A program made the position numbers and the translations under genes. The notes under the pieces are model-generated. The model ran no database searches and had not been told where the DNA came from. It saw nothing but the letters and a program-made list of their open reading frames with translations. 64,000 nt of DNA from Corynespora cassiicola. Taxonomy: Eukaryota; Ascomycota; Dothideomycetes; Pleosporales; Corynesporascaceae. Positions 46,712 to 57,530 of the stretch are shown in pieces. The DNA lies in NCBI GenBank assembly GCA_022059125.1, contig JAEUWY010000005.1, forward strand, positions 5,518,001 through 5,582,000, read 5' to 3'. Position 1 is the first letter of the stretch; each line of letters opens with the position of its first letter.

Positions 46712-48270
46712 ATGAGTCTGCGCGACCGCGCTCCCCAGTACCCCAACGGCGAGGCCGGCCGCGCTCCCGCCGACGACTCGGACCTCGAGGAGGAGGCCCT
46801 GGCCAACGACTACCGCGAGCAGGTGCAGTACGACGGCATGGAGGACTTGGACCGCATCCCCTCCATGGGTGGCTCGCAGGATATCCACGCCCAGCTGCAG
46901 GCCGCCGCCACCCCGCTCGAGTTCCAGGCTACCCTGGAGACCAAGTTTGCCAGTTACGATAACTATTGTAACCTGTTCCACTACATCCTCAACTCGGACG
47001 GTCCCGTCGACCTCGAGGTGCCCAACGTAAGGCCTCCTTCTGCCGTTCATTTTTACCCCCTCCCCTTCTTCATTGAGGCCCGCTGACCCGCCGCGTGCAG
47101 TACTTTTGGGCCTGGGACGTCATCGACGAGTTCATCTACCAGTTCAACAGCTTCTGCAGCTACCGCCAGAAGGTTGCCCTCAAGAGCGAGAATGAGGAGG
47201 AGATCCAGCTGCTGCGCGAGAACCCCAACACCTGGGGCTGCTACAGCGTGCTCAACGTGTTGTACTCGCTGATCCAGCGGTCGCAGATTAGCGAGCAGCT
47301 GGCCGCCATGAAGCGCGGCGAGGACGCCAACCAGTACGCTGGCGAGTACGGCTCGCGGCCACTGTACAAGATGCTGGGATACTTCTCCATCATCGGCTTG
47401 CTGAGGGTGCACTGTCTGCTCGGAGACTTCAGCCTGGCCCTCAAGACCCTCGACGACATCGAGCTCAACAAGAAGGCCATGTTCGCGCGTGTCATGGCCG
47501 CCCACTTCACCACATACTACTATGTCGGTTTCTCGTACATGATGATGCGCCGCTATGCCGACGCCATCCGCATGTTCAGCCACATTCTCGTGTACGTGTC
47601 GAGGACGAAGAACTTCCAGAAGAACGCCCAGTACGACTCCATCACCAAGAAGAACGACCAGATGTACGCCCTCATCGCCATCTGTGTTGCCTTCCAGCCC
47701 ACGAGGTTGGACGACACCATCCACACCGCCCTGCGCGAGAAGTACGGCGAGCAGTTCAACAGGCTGCAGCGTGGCGGTCCCGACGCCCTTCCTTTGTTCG
47801 AGGAGCTGTTCCGCACCGCCTGCCCCAAGTTCATCAGCCCCACCCCTCCCGACTTCGACAACCCCGAGGTCAACATCGACCCCGTCGAGCACCACCTCCG
47901 CATTTTCATGGATGAGGTCAAGAACAACATGATGTCGCCCACGGTCAAGAGCTACCTCAAGCTCTACACCACCATGGACTTGAAGAAGCTCGCTGGCTTT
48001 TTGGAGGTTGACCCGGAGAAGCTCAGGTGCTGGTTGCTCGTCAACAAGCAGAGGAACAGGCAGATCAGGTGGAGCGAGGGTGGTTTGTTGGAGGGAGATA
48101 TTGTCCACAGCAGCGATCTCGACTATGCTATGGAAGGCGTAAGCTCTCTCGTGCCCCACCCGAATCGTTGTGAATCTAACAAAAGACAGGACCTGATCCA
48201 CGTTTCCGAGGCAAAGGTCGGCAGGAGGCTGGTGGATTGGTACCTCCGCAACTTGGCCAGGACGTATTAG
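46712..48270 (+). CDS. Translation initiation factor eIF3 subunit L
   Basis: Peripheral PCI-domain subunit of eIF3. Exons 46712-47026, 47101-48138 and 48190-48270, 477 residues. The start SLRDRAPQYPNGEAG is disordered and is followed by an acidic part (DDSDLEEEALANDYREQVQYDG). The helical core includes YFWAWDVIDEFIYQFNSFCSYR over the first join, WGCYSVLNVLYSLIQRSQI and FARVMAAHFTTYYYVGFSYM. The C-terminal PCI half has LKLYTTMDLKKLAGFLEVD. The last exon encodes DLIHVSEAKVGRRLVDWY. A 382-codon ORF on the opposite strand is a by-product of codon bias. Many yeasts lack eIF3l, so its presence fits a filamentous ascomycete. Confidence 0.95.
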
Positions 48271-49006
48271 ATCGAGTTCGCCTAGTCTGAGGTAAATTTC
48301 TAGATACCCGAGTCTAGGGCCGCGTTACGAATAGAGCATTGGGCTTGGAGTTCGGCTTGGTTTCTCGGATGTCTTAAAAGCAAATCTTCGCATGGACGGA
48401 GAGGGGGGTAATCCGGAACTTGGAAGGAAAGGAGAGGATATAGCTCGGGGTCGTCTTAGGCGGCCGGTAGGAGCCAGCTAGGAAGTATGCTAAATGCCGT
48501 GCCATGGCAACTGGTGATTGAAAGCAAGAAAAGGTGCGACTGCACGCTGCCAGACCCCACGGAGCCACAGCAATAGCAGCAACAACAACAATAGCGCAAG
48601 ATATTCGAAACTGCCTGAATATCCGTAGTATGAGTCACGATCGACTTTGATGTGGTGCGTGGGCTGACGAGCGTGACTGCGTGCTTCAAGTTGATGATCC
48701 TGGCTGGTTTAACTGCAATGAGTGGTCGAGACGACCAGCCCCGGCCTCTCATAGATTCTACCGACCACAACAACAACGTGCACGTCCAGACGGCAGACGG
48801 CCGGCGTTATCCCCGGGGCGAGCAGAACGGGAACAGCAAAACAATGGAAGCAAAGTGACGGCCCCTGCGCGCTGGTCAAGTCGCTCCTTTCCATCTGTTA
48901 TCACTCGCTTTCCATCTCCGCCTCCACCTCCACCTACTTATCGAGCTCCCCCCATCCACCCACAACCACGACCACAACCACCACACCCCCCCTCAAAGAA
49001 GCAAAG
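48271..49006. other. Intergenic, with a pyrimidine-rich leader at the right end
   Basis: About 735 bases. 48900-49006 is nearly pure CCA/CCT-type sequence leading to the next ATG, a common fungal leader. No gene seen in the rest. Confidence 0.45.
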
Positions 49007-49973
49007 ATGCCAGACCTCAACTCTGTCCCTGCATCTCCGCGCAACCCCACGTCGAACCCGGCTCCGACGAGCGCCCCAGCCGCTTCTTCCTCTGCGCAGG
49101 CCAGTCGTCAGTCGTCGACGCCGGCCTCGAGAAGGACCTCTCAGATCTACCCCATGTCCCCACCGCCGCTACCCCTCGCGAGTCCCGGAGGCAACGCTCA
49201 TGGCGCCTCGACAGGACATAGTTCGCACGGCTCCCACGCATTTCCTCCGCTGAGCCCCAGTCTGGCGGGGCACGCGCCCAGCGTCGACGGAGCGGGAGTG
49301 CCAATGCGGCACCCACGACCTTTGACCGCAGCAGAGCTCCACCTGGAGCTCGAGAAGGAGCAGGAAGCTGTGGTATGTCGTTTTCTTGAAGCACGGCAGC
49401 CGTTTCGTGCACATGGGTATGCTCAAGCAGGGTGCTGATAGCTACAAGGTCAACCGCTTGACGAGGGAGTTGAGCGCGCTCCGAGCCCACTCGGCTTCGG
49501 TCGCGTCCACCGCGTCGAGTGCCACTTCTGGCGTGTTTCTCGAAGCTACAGATGCCGCCCATACAGGCTCCATGGCCGGCCCAACCCACCCCACCTCGGC
49601 CCGCCGCCACCGCAGCTCCTCTAGTGTATCCCGCACGAGCATGAGCGCTTCCTACGCCGGCATCCCGCTCAACTCGGCGACGGCCAACATCCCTCACACC
49701 CACCACCGGTACTCCGTCTCGTCGAACCCTGCACACACCGAACCGGCCAGTGCCCAGATGGCGCGGACGGTGAGCACACCTAGGTACGAGGAGGTCGCGC
49801 ACTATCGCCAAGAGCTCGAGGAAGCGAAGAAGGAGAATGAGCTCCTGAAGAGGCGAATCCGGGAGCTGGAGAGGATGCTCCGTGGCGACGAGGGCAATCG
49901 GGGACGTGGCGGTGTGTCCTCAAGCAATGGCACTGCTGCTGGCGATGCTCCCGCAGCGGCCGGCGGGGAGTGA
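49007..49973 (+). CDS. Unrecognised Ser/Pro-rich coiled-coil protein, 296 aa
   Basis: Exons 49007-49372 and 49449-49973. The GTG|GTATGT donor and TACAAG|GTC acceptor join HLELEKEQEAV with VNRLTRELSALRA, which restores one long helix, so the intron is well supported. Residues 1-105 are disordered (Ser, Pro, Ala). A first coiled coil spans about 110-135, a Ser/Ala/Thr/His-rich linker follows, and a second coiled coil near the C terminus (YRQELEEAKKENELLKRRI) is leucine-zipper-like. The tail is Gly/Ala/Ser-rich. I do not recognise the family and see no catalytic residues. A scaffold or adaptor role is only a guess. Confidence 0.7.
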
Positions 49974-51259
49974 GCGGGCGAGCGAGTGACGTAGGGCAGT
50001 GATATGGCCAAGTCGTGGTGGACTAGTACAGCGAGGATTCTACTGCCCTTTTCGAAGGCGAATCCCACGGATGAGGCAACGCGGGCCCAGCTGATAGCAT
50101 CCTCTTATGGTAATGGCTCTTATGAATGGGTCGATAGGCGTGTGCCCTCCCATATGGAGAGAGGGGGGGGGAGAGAACCAGCTTAATGACCCTAGCTAAC
50201 GAATGAAACGATTCCATCAAACGAAGGAAAGAAGAAAAAAGAAAGCAAGAATGAATTGCCTATTTCGTCCGCGATGATCGCCGCCAGCATCACAAATCAC
50301 AAATCCTAATCCCCCCGTCCGTCCATGCCAAAACCCTCTCCCTCCCCTCCCTTCTACTCCCTTATCCTTATCTCTAACCCCCTCGGCGCCGCCCCCATCC
50401 CAAGGTTCCTTCTTCTACCTAGTAGGCCCAGCGCCACCATCGAACCCCCCCCCTTTAGCGCGCAGATCATCCGTCCTGCATACATGCATGCACGCATCGT
50501 GCCAAAGTCCGCGCTTGCCTGCCACACCACTACTCCCCCCCGGCGGCCGCCACACCACCCCCCAGCTCTTTCGCGAACAAACGCAGATGAATTGTGTTTG
50601 CTCCTAGGAAGCCTTGCTACCATGTCTGCGGGCGGGCCGGACGGACGGCCGACCGGACGGCCGGCCTGGCTGCGAGGTCGGAATGCAGGTCCTGGGGTTG
50701 TGGTAGGTGGGCTCGCTTTTGGGTAGGGTATGGGATTGGAGGAAGTTACCGGGGGTAGATTTCGGGCGGTTTGGAGGGTGGGAGTGGGAAAGGGAGCTAG
50801 CTAGCTACCCATCTAGGTGGGTTTGCGATTTGGAGAGTGGGAAAGTAAGCTACTTGCCCCGGGTAGATGTGTGATTTGGAGGATCGTGGAGAGGCGCGCG
50901 TCTACCCAGGGATGCGGGCCGATAGAGTTGGGTGGTGGAAGGCGAGATCGTGGGAATTACTTATTGGGATTCGGTGGGGTGGAGCGAATGCCATTTATCG
51001 TCTGTTGACATGAATGACTCGGGGCGCGTCTTTGGGAGAGGTGGGTTAGTGCGGGATCTTGCAGGTAGGGTACGTCATTTAGGAGGGTGCGTCGCACGAT
51101 TGATGGTACGGGCTGGGAGTTTGGGGATGGGGGACAGGGGTGTGGGATGGATGGGAGCTTTTTTGCGCTTGGGATCGTCTTTAGGGGAAGGTAGGGCTGG
51201 GGTATTATATACATTGGTGTACTATGTGCAGTGGATGTTTGATTCTGGGGCTTCACTGG

Positions 51260-51275
51260 CACACACACACACACA
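51260..51275. repeat. CA dinucleotide repeat
   Basis: Short pure (CA)n run in the gene-free region. Confidence 0.8.
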
Positions 51276-51507
51276 AGATTTATACGGTTACTATATTTCT
51301 TGTTCTTCAAGGCGCATACTTTGGACTACTCAGCTATTGCACAACATTCTATTTGAAGACGAAAATGGGAAACGCGATTCAGAGAATGTCCCATCATGAG
51401 AAAGTCGTGCGGGCAGAGGACGATGAAGGCTTTGGTAAGTTTCATTCTTATTCTTTGCATCTACACATGTATTCCCTTCCTCAGCCCTCATCAATTCATC
51501 CACTTGT

Positions 51508-51528
51508 CCCCCCCCCCCCCAAAAAAAA
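51508..51528. repeat. Adjacent C and A homopolymers
   Basis: A run of about 13 C followed directly by 8 A. Length is likely variable and prone to sequencing error. Confidence 0.8.
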
Positions 51529-52243
51529 TAGCAGTCTGATAAGGCTCTAATACCGACTAGCAACCTCCCTCACCCACCCCATCACAACTCCTAAAAGCCT
51601 GCCAGATACGCAGCACACTCGCAATAACTATCCTGCGCCTCCCCTTCGCATCCCCTCAGAAATCATTTCTGCAACGGAAAGGGGCATGATAGGTGGCGCC
51701 CTCTGCATGCTTCCCTCACCTTCACCCCAGCACCCAAGCTCTCGATCCTCGTCTTCGGATGAAGATAGCCAGCTGGATAGGGGTATGGGGATTGGTGCAG
51801 CAGTGACGACAAACGGGGGAAAGGAGTTGTTGACCAGGGCAGAGGAGGCGGATACGAAGAGAGGCCATAAAATGAATTGGGATGGAGTTGGAAGGGGTGG
51901 AGTAAGACATGTGAGAGTGAAGGGGGTGGATGCATAACTGTGCTAGATGATTTCCGTGGGGCGAATGACGGATGAGATAAACAAACAAATTGGTCCATGG
52001 TATGCGCTAGAAGACGCAAGCCAGGGGACGAAAGGATGGGATGTTAAGATAGCGCCATGAAGATAACGATCAAAGTAATGTTAGCACATCATTAGAACAC
52101 CAAAGTAAATGCTTTGAATATGCAATGCTGCGGCTTCCAGAGAACGAAAGCAAAATGCTACAGACGTCCTTCCAAGCGCCAATCTATGCAAAAGTTGGAG
52201 TGAGCCTCATACATGGCTAAAAGGGAGCGACTACTTGGCCCAA

Positions 52244-54049
52244 CTATCGCACCCTCTTGCTGCCAGTCAGTTTCTTGTTCTCGTCGTACCGCTTCGCCTT
52301 GAGGGCATCCCTTCTTCTCTTCTTCCACTTCCTGTTGATGTCACCACGGTTCTCGTAGAACCATTTTCTCCACTCGCTCTCCTCACCCTCCCCTTCCTCA
52401 TCCGCTGCATTTTTTTCGGCTCCCGCTTCTGCATCCTCCTCATTCTCTTCGGCCAACCCGGGAAGATGCGCGGTAGCTGCATTTGCTTTCGTGTTGTTGG
52501 AGAGCTGCTTGCCGGCCTCCAGGTCGTCGTCATCATCGTCGTCGATCTCTTGGCTACCATTACGCCATGGGAAAGAGAAGCGACGGCCGATGGCACCGGT
52601 ATCAGGCGTGGGTGCTGCGCTCCTCAGTCCGCGCCACTCGAGATCTCGTTGTGTGTACGGCGTGACGGGGGCGTTCTCAGAGCCCTCTTGATCGACATCC
52701 ATTGCATCGTTATTGTTGTTGTCGAAGAAGCTGAAAGAAGTGTTGATGGGCGCAAGACCACCCTTCACAGGGGTTGATGTAGGATTGGAGCTAGGGGTAG
52801 AAAGAGAGGGCTTAGGTCGCTTGAACAGAGCCTCTAGCGGATGCACTTCTTTCGTTTCAGGCGCTGGAGTAGTGAGCTCGGCCTTGGGTGTGCTAGCTTT
52901 GGCGGGAGTGGAAACGGTCAATTCAGCTGAGGATTCAGACTCTGATTCTGATTCCAACTCGTCTTCAGAAGATGAAGAGACGACAGAGGATTCTTCAGAT
53001 TCAGACTCGGATTCGGATTCGGAGGACGAAGAGGGCGGTGGAGTAGCCTTTTTCGATTTCGACTTCTTCGCTGGTTTCGTTTTCGGGGCAGGCGAAGACT
53101 TGGGAGAGGGCGTTGCCGAGGGCTTCTTCTCTGTCTTTGCTTGGACAGGAGCTGTGTCCACCAATTCCAGCACACGCCGGTTTCGTGCCTTACCGGTCTC
53201 GGCTTCAACCACGTTGCCGTCCTCATCGACCCATCCTTTACCGTCTACGTAGTCAACCGCGGGCTTCTTCTGAGTTGACACCTTGGATTCTTTCAAGAAA
53301 CTGGCGTGCTTCGTGTTCTTCTCGAACTCGTGAACGACAACCTCCTTCTTGGACTTGTCCTTCTTTTCTTTCTTTTTATCCTTTTTCTTATCCTTCAGAG
53401 CAACATCAGTTGCTGCGACAGGCGTCAGTTTAGCCTTGAAAAGCAGCTCGGGTTCCTTTGTGTACTTGGACTCCTTCTGCTTCTTCTTTTCGGACTTATC
53501 CTTGTCCTTTTTCTCCTTTTCCTTCTTCTCCTTCTTGTTCTTGACAGGCGGTTCCGTCCATCCGCGCTTCACTTTTCTGTCATCCGGCAACTCCATGCCC
53601 TCCAAGACGCCCTGCTCCTTTTTCTTCTTCTCCTTCTTTGCGCGCTTCACGGAGCGGTCTGTGTCTTCATTCTCCTTGGCATCATCTCCTGCCTTCCTTT
53701 TCTCCGGCTTCGCATTCTCGATACGCACCTTTGAGCCCTTGACGGTGGTGCCGTTTAGCTTCTTTTTCAACTTTTGCGCCTCCATTTCTGGCAATTCTAC
53801 GTAGCCAAAGCCCTTTTCCGGGAACGTCTCGACGATATGGTATGAGATGTTCTTGGCCAAGGGTTGTACCGAGGGCGCAAGGTAGACCTTGAGCAGGTTG
53901 GGGTTGAAAGGCGTGATGTGGAGTCGGACGTATGCGTTGGCGTCGCCGGACTGGAGAGCTGACGCAGGCGTGGGAGAGGCTTTTGTAGGCGTGGCGGAGG
54001 GCGTAGGGCCTGCCTTTGGGTCGTGAGTAGCCGCTCGTGCTGCAGGCAT
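52244..54049 (-). CDS. Nucleolar Lys/Ser-rich protein (NOP8/SRP40-like), RRM N terminus
   Basis: Single-exon gene of 601 residues from the ATG at 54049; the open frame extends upstream only to a GTG. Residues about 37-115 look like a divergent RRM (YVRLHITPFNPNLLKVYL, KGFGYVELPEMEAQKLKK). Next come Lys/Glu-rich repeats (KKEKKEKEKKDKDKSEKK) and a long Ser/Glu tract (SESESESESEESS) as in SRP40/Nopp140. The C-terminal region holds FSFFDNNNNDAMDVDQ and, at the very end, WRKWFYENRGDINRKWKKRR, which I take as the conserved family box. This mix suits a nucleolar factor in 60S assembly (Nop8-type), but the assignment rests on layout more than on clear identity. Confidence 0.72.
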   Translation of the reverse strand: MPAARAATHDPKAGPTPSATPTKASPTPASALQSGDANAYVRLHITPFNPNLLKVYLAPSVQPLAKNISYHIVETFPEKGFGYVELPEMEAQKLKKKLNGTTVKGSKVRIENAKPEKRKAGDDAKENEDTDRSVKRAKKEKKKKEQGVLEGMELPDDRKVKRGWTEPPVKNKKEKKEKEKKDKDKSEKKKQKESKYTKEPELLFKAKLTPVAATDVALKDKKKDKKKEKKDKSKKEVVVHEFEKNTKHASFLKESKVSTQKKPAVDYVDGKGWVDEDGNVVEAETGKARNRRVLELVDTAPVQAKTEKKPSATPSPKSSPAPKTKPAKKSKSKKATPPPSSSSESESESESEESSVVSSSSEDELESESESESSAELTVSTPAKASTPKAELTTPAPETKEVHPLEALFKRPKPSLSTPSSNPTSTPVKGGLAPINTSFSFFDNNNNDAMDVDQEGSENAPVTPYTQRDLEWRGLRSAAPTPDTGAIGRRFSFPWRNGSQEIDDDDDDDLEAGKQLSNNTKANAATAHLPGLAEENEEDAEAGAEKNAADEEGEGEESEWRKWFYENRGDINRKWKKRRRDALKAKRYDENKKLTGSKRVR

Positions 54050-54369
54050 CGAGGCCGCGGGGCTTGTTGCGGTACGACAGTAGGCGCGAAGCTGCGGGCG
54101 AGGAGACACAGGCGGCAGACTTGCAGCATGCGCATGCGAGATTATGGATGTAATAGTAATATGCGCCCGCGCGGCGTGCTCGGAGACGTCTATCGACTCT
54201 GTCGAGTGTCTGGCATGGGACGCGCAAAGGTGGAGAGGAAGGATCTGAGCAGAGAAAGCTTAGCGGAGCAGCGTGGTCCGAGCACCAGGGTTCACGGCGG
54301 AAGAGCGCAGCGGCCGCGATAGTCTCCCTCGGACACAACGTCACGTCTCAAACTGGACAGCGCGCCACC

Positions 54370-54987
54370 ATGAAGCGGAACAACACCTGGCTATTGCTAC
54401 TGCTCGCACTCCTTGTGCTGGTTTCGACCTCGCTCGCTGCATGTCCGTAGCCCCCGTTCGCCGATTCCTGACACTGCTGACGCCTCCCACAGCGCCCACG
54501 TCCTTCTGCAAGTGCACATGCTTCGGCAATAGCACCATCGTCCCCCTCGACTCCCCCGTTTTCTCGCAGAAGCCCTCGGTTGGAGAGGTCAAAGAGCGCT
54601 CGTCCAAGAAGACCTGTAATGACTGTAATCGCCAGTTCTGTCTGAGCTATAGCTTCTGCAGCAAGGAGAAGGAGGAGAACGTCTTTACCACCTGCTTCCG
54701 TGAGTCAGCGCCAGCGCGCTTCCAAGGTCAGATTGCGGGGGTCGTAGACTGACTGGGCCCAGAGAGAGACTCGGCCAAGGACCAAGCCGTGGTCTTCATC
54801 TTCATCTTCGCGACGGTTGGGCTGCTGAGCTATGCTGCAGTGCGCCCATGGATAGATCAATGGGCTGAGGTGAGTGCTCATGAGCGCAAGCCATAGATAT
54901 TTCGAGCATATCAGGATACTGACTCGCGAGCAGAGAGCGCGGGAGCGCCGGACCTACATACCCGTTTCAGGGCAGGCAGACCAATGA
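54370..54987 (+). CDS. Small Cys-rich type I membrane protein, unnamed family
   Basis: Four exons: 54370-54442, 54493-54699, 54763-54869 and 54934-54987, 146 residues. The N terminus is a signal peptide (NNTWLLLLLALLVLVST, cleavage near LAA/SP). The lumenal part has seven or more cysteines in CKCTCFGNST, TCNDCNRQFCLSYSFC and FTTCF. A transmembrane segment follows (VVFIFIFATVGLLSYAAV), then a short basic tail (RARERRTYIPV). Donors are GTCCGT, GTGAGT and GTGAGT; all joins keep frame and give this coherent layout. I recognise it only as a conserved fungal type and know no function. It is divergent from the nucleolar gene, with about 320 bases between starts. Confidence 0.75.
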
Positions 54988-55236
54988 TCTCATGTCAAGT
55001 AGAACGATGATTGTATGATATTCTTCGCGCTGGAGTTTGGATATGAAAAACGGATGTGCAATTATGGACTCGAATTTTGAAGATACCCAAGCCAGAACGA
55101 TCGACACCCAAGATGCCTCCCCAACTCCGTGATGCAGTACATGTAATGGAACAGCGTTGTACAAGCTGAGAGGTCGAATATGGTACACAGATGCCGGTTC
55201 CCCCTTTTGTCCTCTCCGATACATTGCTTCGGCTGT

Positions 55237-56024
55237 CTATAGCCAACGGCCGAACCAGCCCTTGCCGGCCTTCTCCACGTTCGCCGCCGCCTGGTCGAGC
55301 GGGCCGCCCGCAGTCGACGTTGGTACTGCACCTGCCCGCGCCTCTTGGACTGCCTGCGTAATGCCCAGGCTCTTCTGCTCCTCTATCTCCGCCTTCTTGA
55401 AGTCTTCTACGGCCGCTCTCCTCTGCTCTTTCAAGGTCTTGTCTTCCTTCCAGTCACCGTGGAGCCACCACAACATCCTAGAGTGCAGCTTTCGTTCAGC
55501 CTTCTTCTTCTCCATAAGCGCCTCCTCCTCTGCAATTCCTTCGACCAATGCCTTCTGCGCAGGCGAGGCAGATCCAGCTGCCACGGCACTTCGCGCCGTC
55601 CCCAAAATCTTGGCCTGTTCCTTCTCCAAGTCCTCAAAGTAGATGGCGCGCTTTCGACGGTTGTACACGACCATGTCTCCTATCGAGAATACGGCAAGGA
55701 CACCGATGCAACCTTGGTGATTGTTAGAATGCAACAGTTTCCAACCAATTGAGCTGCCATACCCGTTGCGAAAATAATTCCGTACACCGTAAATCTATGC
55801 GCAGCATCCGCCGCCGTCCGAGCATAGAGATACGCCCAATCCCACTTTGTGACCTGCGCCATCTTTGCACGATTTGCGGCTTCTCTCAGTCGCTTGACCT
55901 TTTGCTGTGGTGTCTCATTCTTCGGCGCGGGATCCGCGAACTGGAGCGTCGTGGACCGGCCGCCGGGCTTGGCCCATACTCCCGTGGCCGTAAAGCGCGT
56001 CGAGTCCTTGGTCGACTTGGACAT
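55237..56024 (-). CDS. Cytochrome c oxidase assembly (COX14-type) domain protein
   Basis: Exons 56024-55763 and 55712-55237, 245 residues. The N-terminal part is Thr/Ser/Lys-rich (STKDSTRFTATGVWAKP) and leads into NETPQQKVKRLREAANRAKMAQ. A single transmembrane segment is built across the splice: HRFTVYGIIFATG joins CIGVLAVFSIGDMVVYNRR. The long C-terminal part is helical and charged (EDLEKEQAKILGTARSAV). This matches my memory of fungal proteins carrying the cytochrome oxidase c assembly domain, inner-membrane proteins near COX1 synthesis. The C-terminal extension is longer than in yeast Cox14. Splice sites are ACGG|GTATGG and ACCAAG|GT. Confidence 0.72.
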
Positions 56025-56503
56025 TGTGGCGGAGGGGTATCGGAGGGGAATTAGGGGATGGCGGGAGGGGATGGGGGTCCGCTGGAAGAGGAGTCGAATG
56101 ATTCGATAAAAGTTGGAGATGGATGCGGAAAAAGCCGCGGGGATCGGGTGTCGGCCTTACTTTCATCCCGTCCCTGGACCTTCCAGCTGCCGCAGCAGTC
56201 CTGAGCTTCTATCTTTATATTGTACCAGATCGACTTGGAATTTTCAGGTTGATTGCTTATGATTTCATGTTCTGTTTGAATAACTTCGGCTGAAAAAGAG
56301 ATTAAAAAAGTGCTAGAGGCTGTGGTGACTGGAAATCATTCATTGCGCCTGCACTCACCAAGCGCCATGCTCCTGCCTTCACACAACAACACGCCATTTT
56401 CTCCTGTTAGCTTTTGAAGTCACCAAGCTCGCCCGTAATTCAACCAACTCATTGTTTATACCGACCCTAGGGTCTTCTGTTCCCAGAAATAAATTCAGCA
56501 AAG
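56025..56503. promoter_or_regulatory. Divergent promoter of COX14-like and DUF2458 genes
   Basis: 479 bases between two start codons. No specific site was recognised. Confidence 0.45.
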
Positions 56504-57530
56504 ATGGCGAACAATCAGGAGGAGCCCCCGCTCGATCTGGAGCAGATTTTAGCCACGTTGAGAAACCTCCCCCAGACTCACGTAATACCGGACCAGAGCC
56601 AACATCAATCATATGGATATGATCAATCACCCCAAATCCTACCAGGAGAATCCACAGCGTCTGCACCCGAACCCGCACCTGCACCAGCGCCTCAACCCAC
56701 TGGACGGGCCCAGAACTCCAAGGAGTACGATCCTACCATGAGTGGCCAATCCTACTTAGCAGATCCACCCAGTAGATGGCGTGTCGCAAAGAAAGAGCCT
56801 ATTCTTCCAGCCGCCCACCTTGTGGACTGGAGATATGGACTTCGCTGCGTGACCCAAATCACGGCCAACGATCCAAACATTGTTCATGCCATTAAAAAGG
56901 TTGAGTTCTCAAACCTTGGGATTTCTGACGTCATACTGACAGTACAAAGTTGATGAAGGATCAGGAGCGACACGTGCAGCAGTGGCAAGTTGCATGGGTG
57001 AAGCAGTGTGACGTTAGTACTAATGTATAGCAGGGAAGCTGGCCGCGACCGGCTGATCGAGGAGCAGAAGATGAAGAAGGAGAATGAGCAGACGCATCGT
57101 GCGGCTTTGTATGCAGATTAAACCGTCCCTTTGCCGCCTCAAAGGCTAACAATGCAACAAGGTCTCTGCCTGGTTTGCTTCAAAATACGCCGCTTCTTCG
57201 AGTGGGTCCAATGATATTGCTGATAATGGATTGTACTCATCACTTGTATAGACTCCGGAACGCGAACAAGAAGAGCTCGTGGCATATGACCGAAAGGTCT
57301 ACCGCGCGTGCTGCGCTATGGTAGAGGCACAGTCGGTGGAGCTCAAGAATTTAGGCATACCTTTCTTCTGCCTAAGACCTGAACGCGTGCTGCCTGAGGG
57401 CGTGGAGCCTACCCCTCTTGCCCCGGGAGAATTCGATGGAGGCATGTACAAACGGAAAATATCCCGCAAGCAGCTTCTGGAGCTGCAGCGAAAGATGTTG
57501 AATCATCTTGCATTACTATACGAAGACTAA
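56504..57530 (+). CDS. DUF2458 domain protein, 274 aa
   Basis: Five exons: 56504-56899, 56950-56984 (35 bases), 57034-57108, 57162-57201 (40 bases) and 57252-57530. The N terminus is Pro/Gln/Ala-rich. The DUF2458 core follows with DWRYGLRCVTQITANDP, then over three joins KKLMKDQERHVQQWEAGRDRL and EEQKMKKENEQTHRAAL, a charged helix typical of the family. The C-terminal part has YDRKVYRACCAMVEAQSVEL, the zone near GIPFFCLRPE and a Lys/Leu-rich end. Intron 2 has a GC donor (CAGTG|GCAAGT); GT alternatives nearby give stop codons or lose the conserved Trp. Function unknown. Confidence 0.8.

Larger units (their letters stand above)
49974..52243. other. 2.3-kb gene-free region with simple repeats
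   Basis: No supportable gene. The stretch 50300-50600 is C-rich on the plus strand and 50640-51200 is G-rich, a sharp strand switch. A CA run lies at 51260-51275 and adjacent C and A homopolymers at 51508-51528. ORFs on either strand have biased, domain-free translations. It lies between the 3' ends of two convergent genes. Confidence 0.45.

Noticed and set aside
47053..48201. 382-codon open frame on the minus strand opposite eIF3l
   Set aside because: It lies exactly over the well-conserved eIF3l exon and is rich in Val, Leu and Glu as expected from the antisense of GC-biased codons. No domain.
49017..49811. 264-codon minus ORF opposite the coiled-coil gene
   Set aside because: Arg/Gly/Ser-rich antisense frame; the plus strand has a consistent spliced model with restored coiled coil.
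51224..51550. ORF of 108 codons across the CA repeat
   Set aside because: Composed of repeat and homopolymer sequence; no support.
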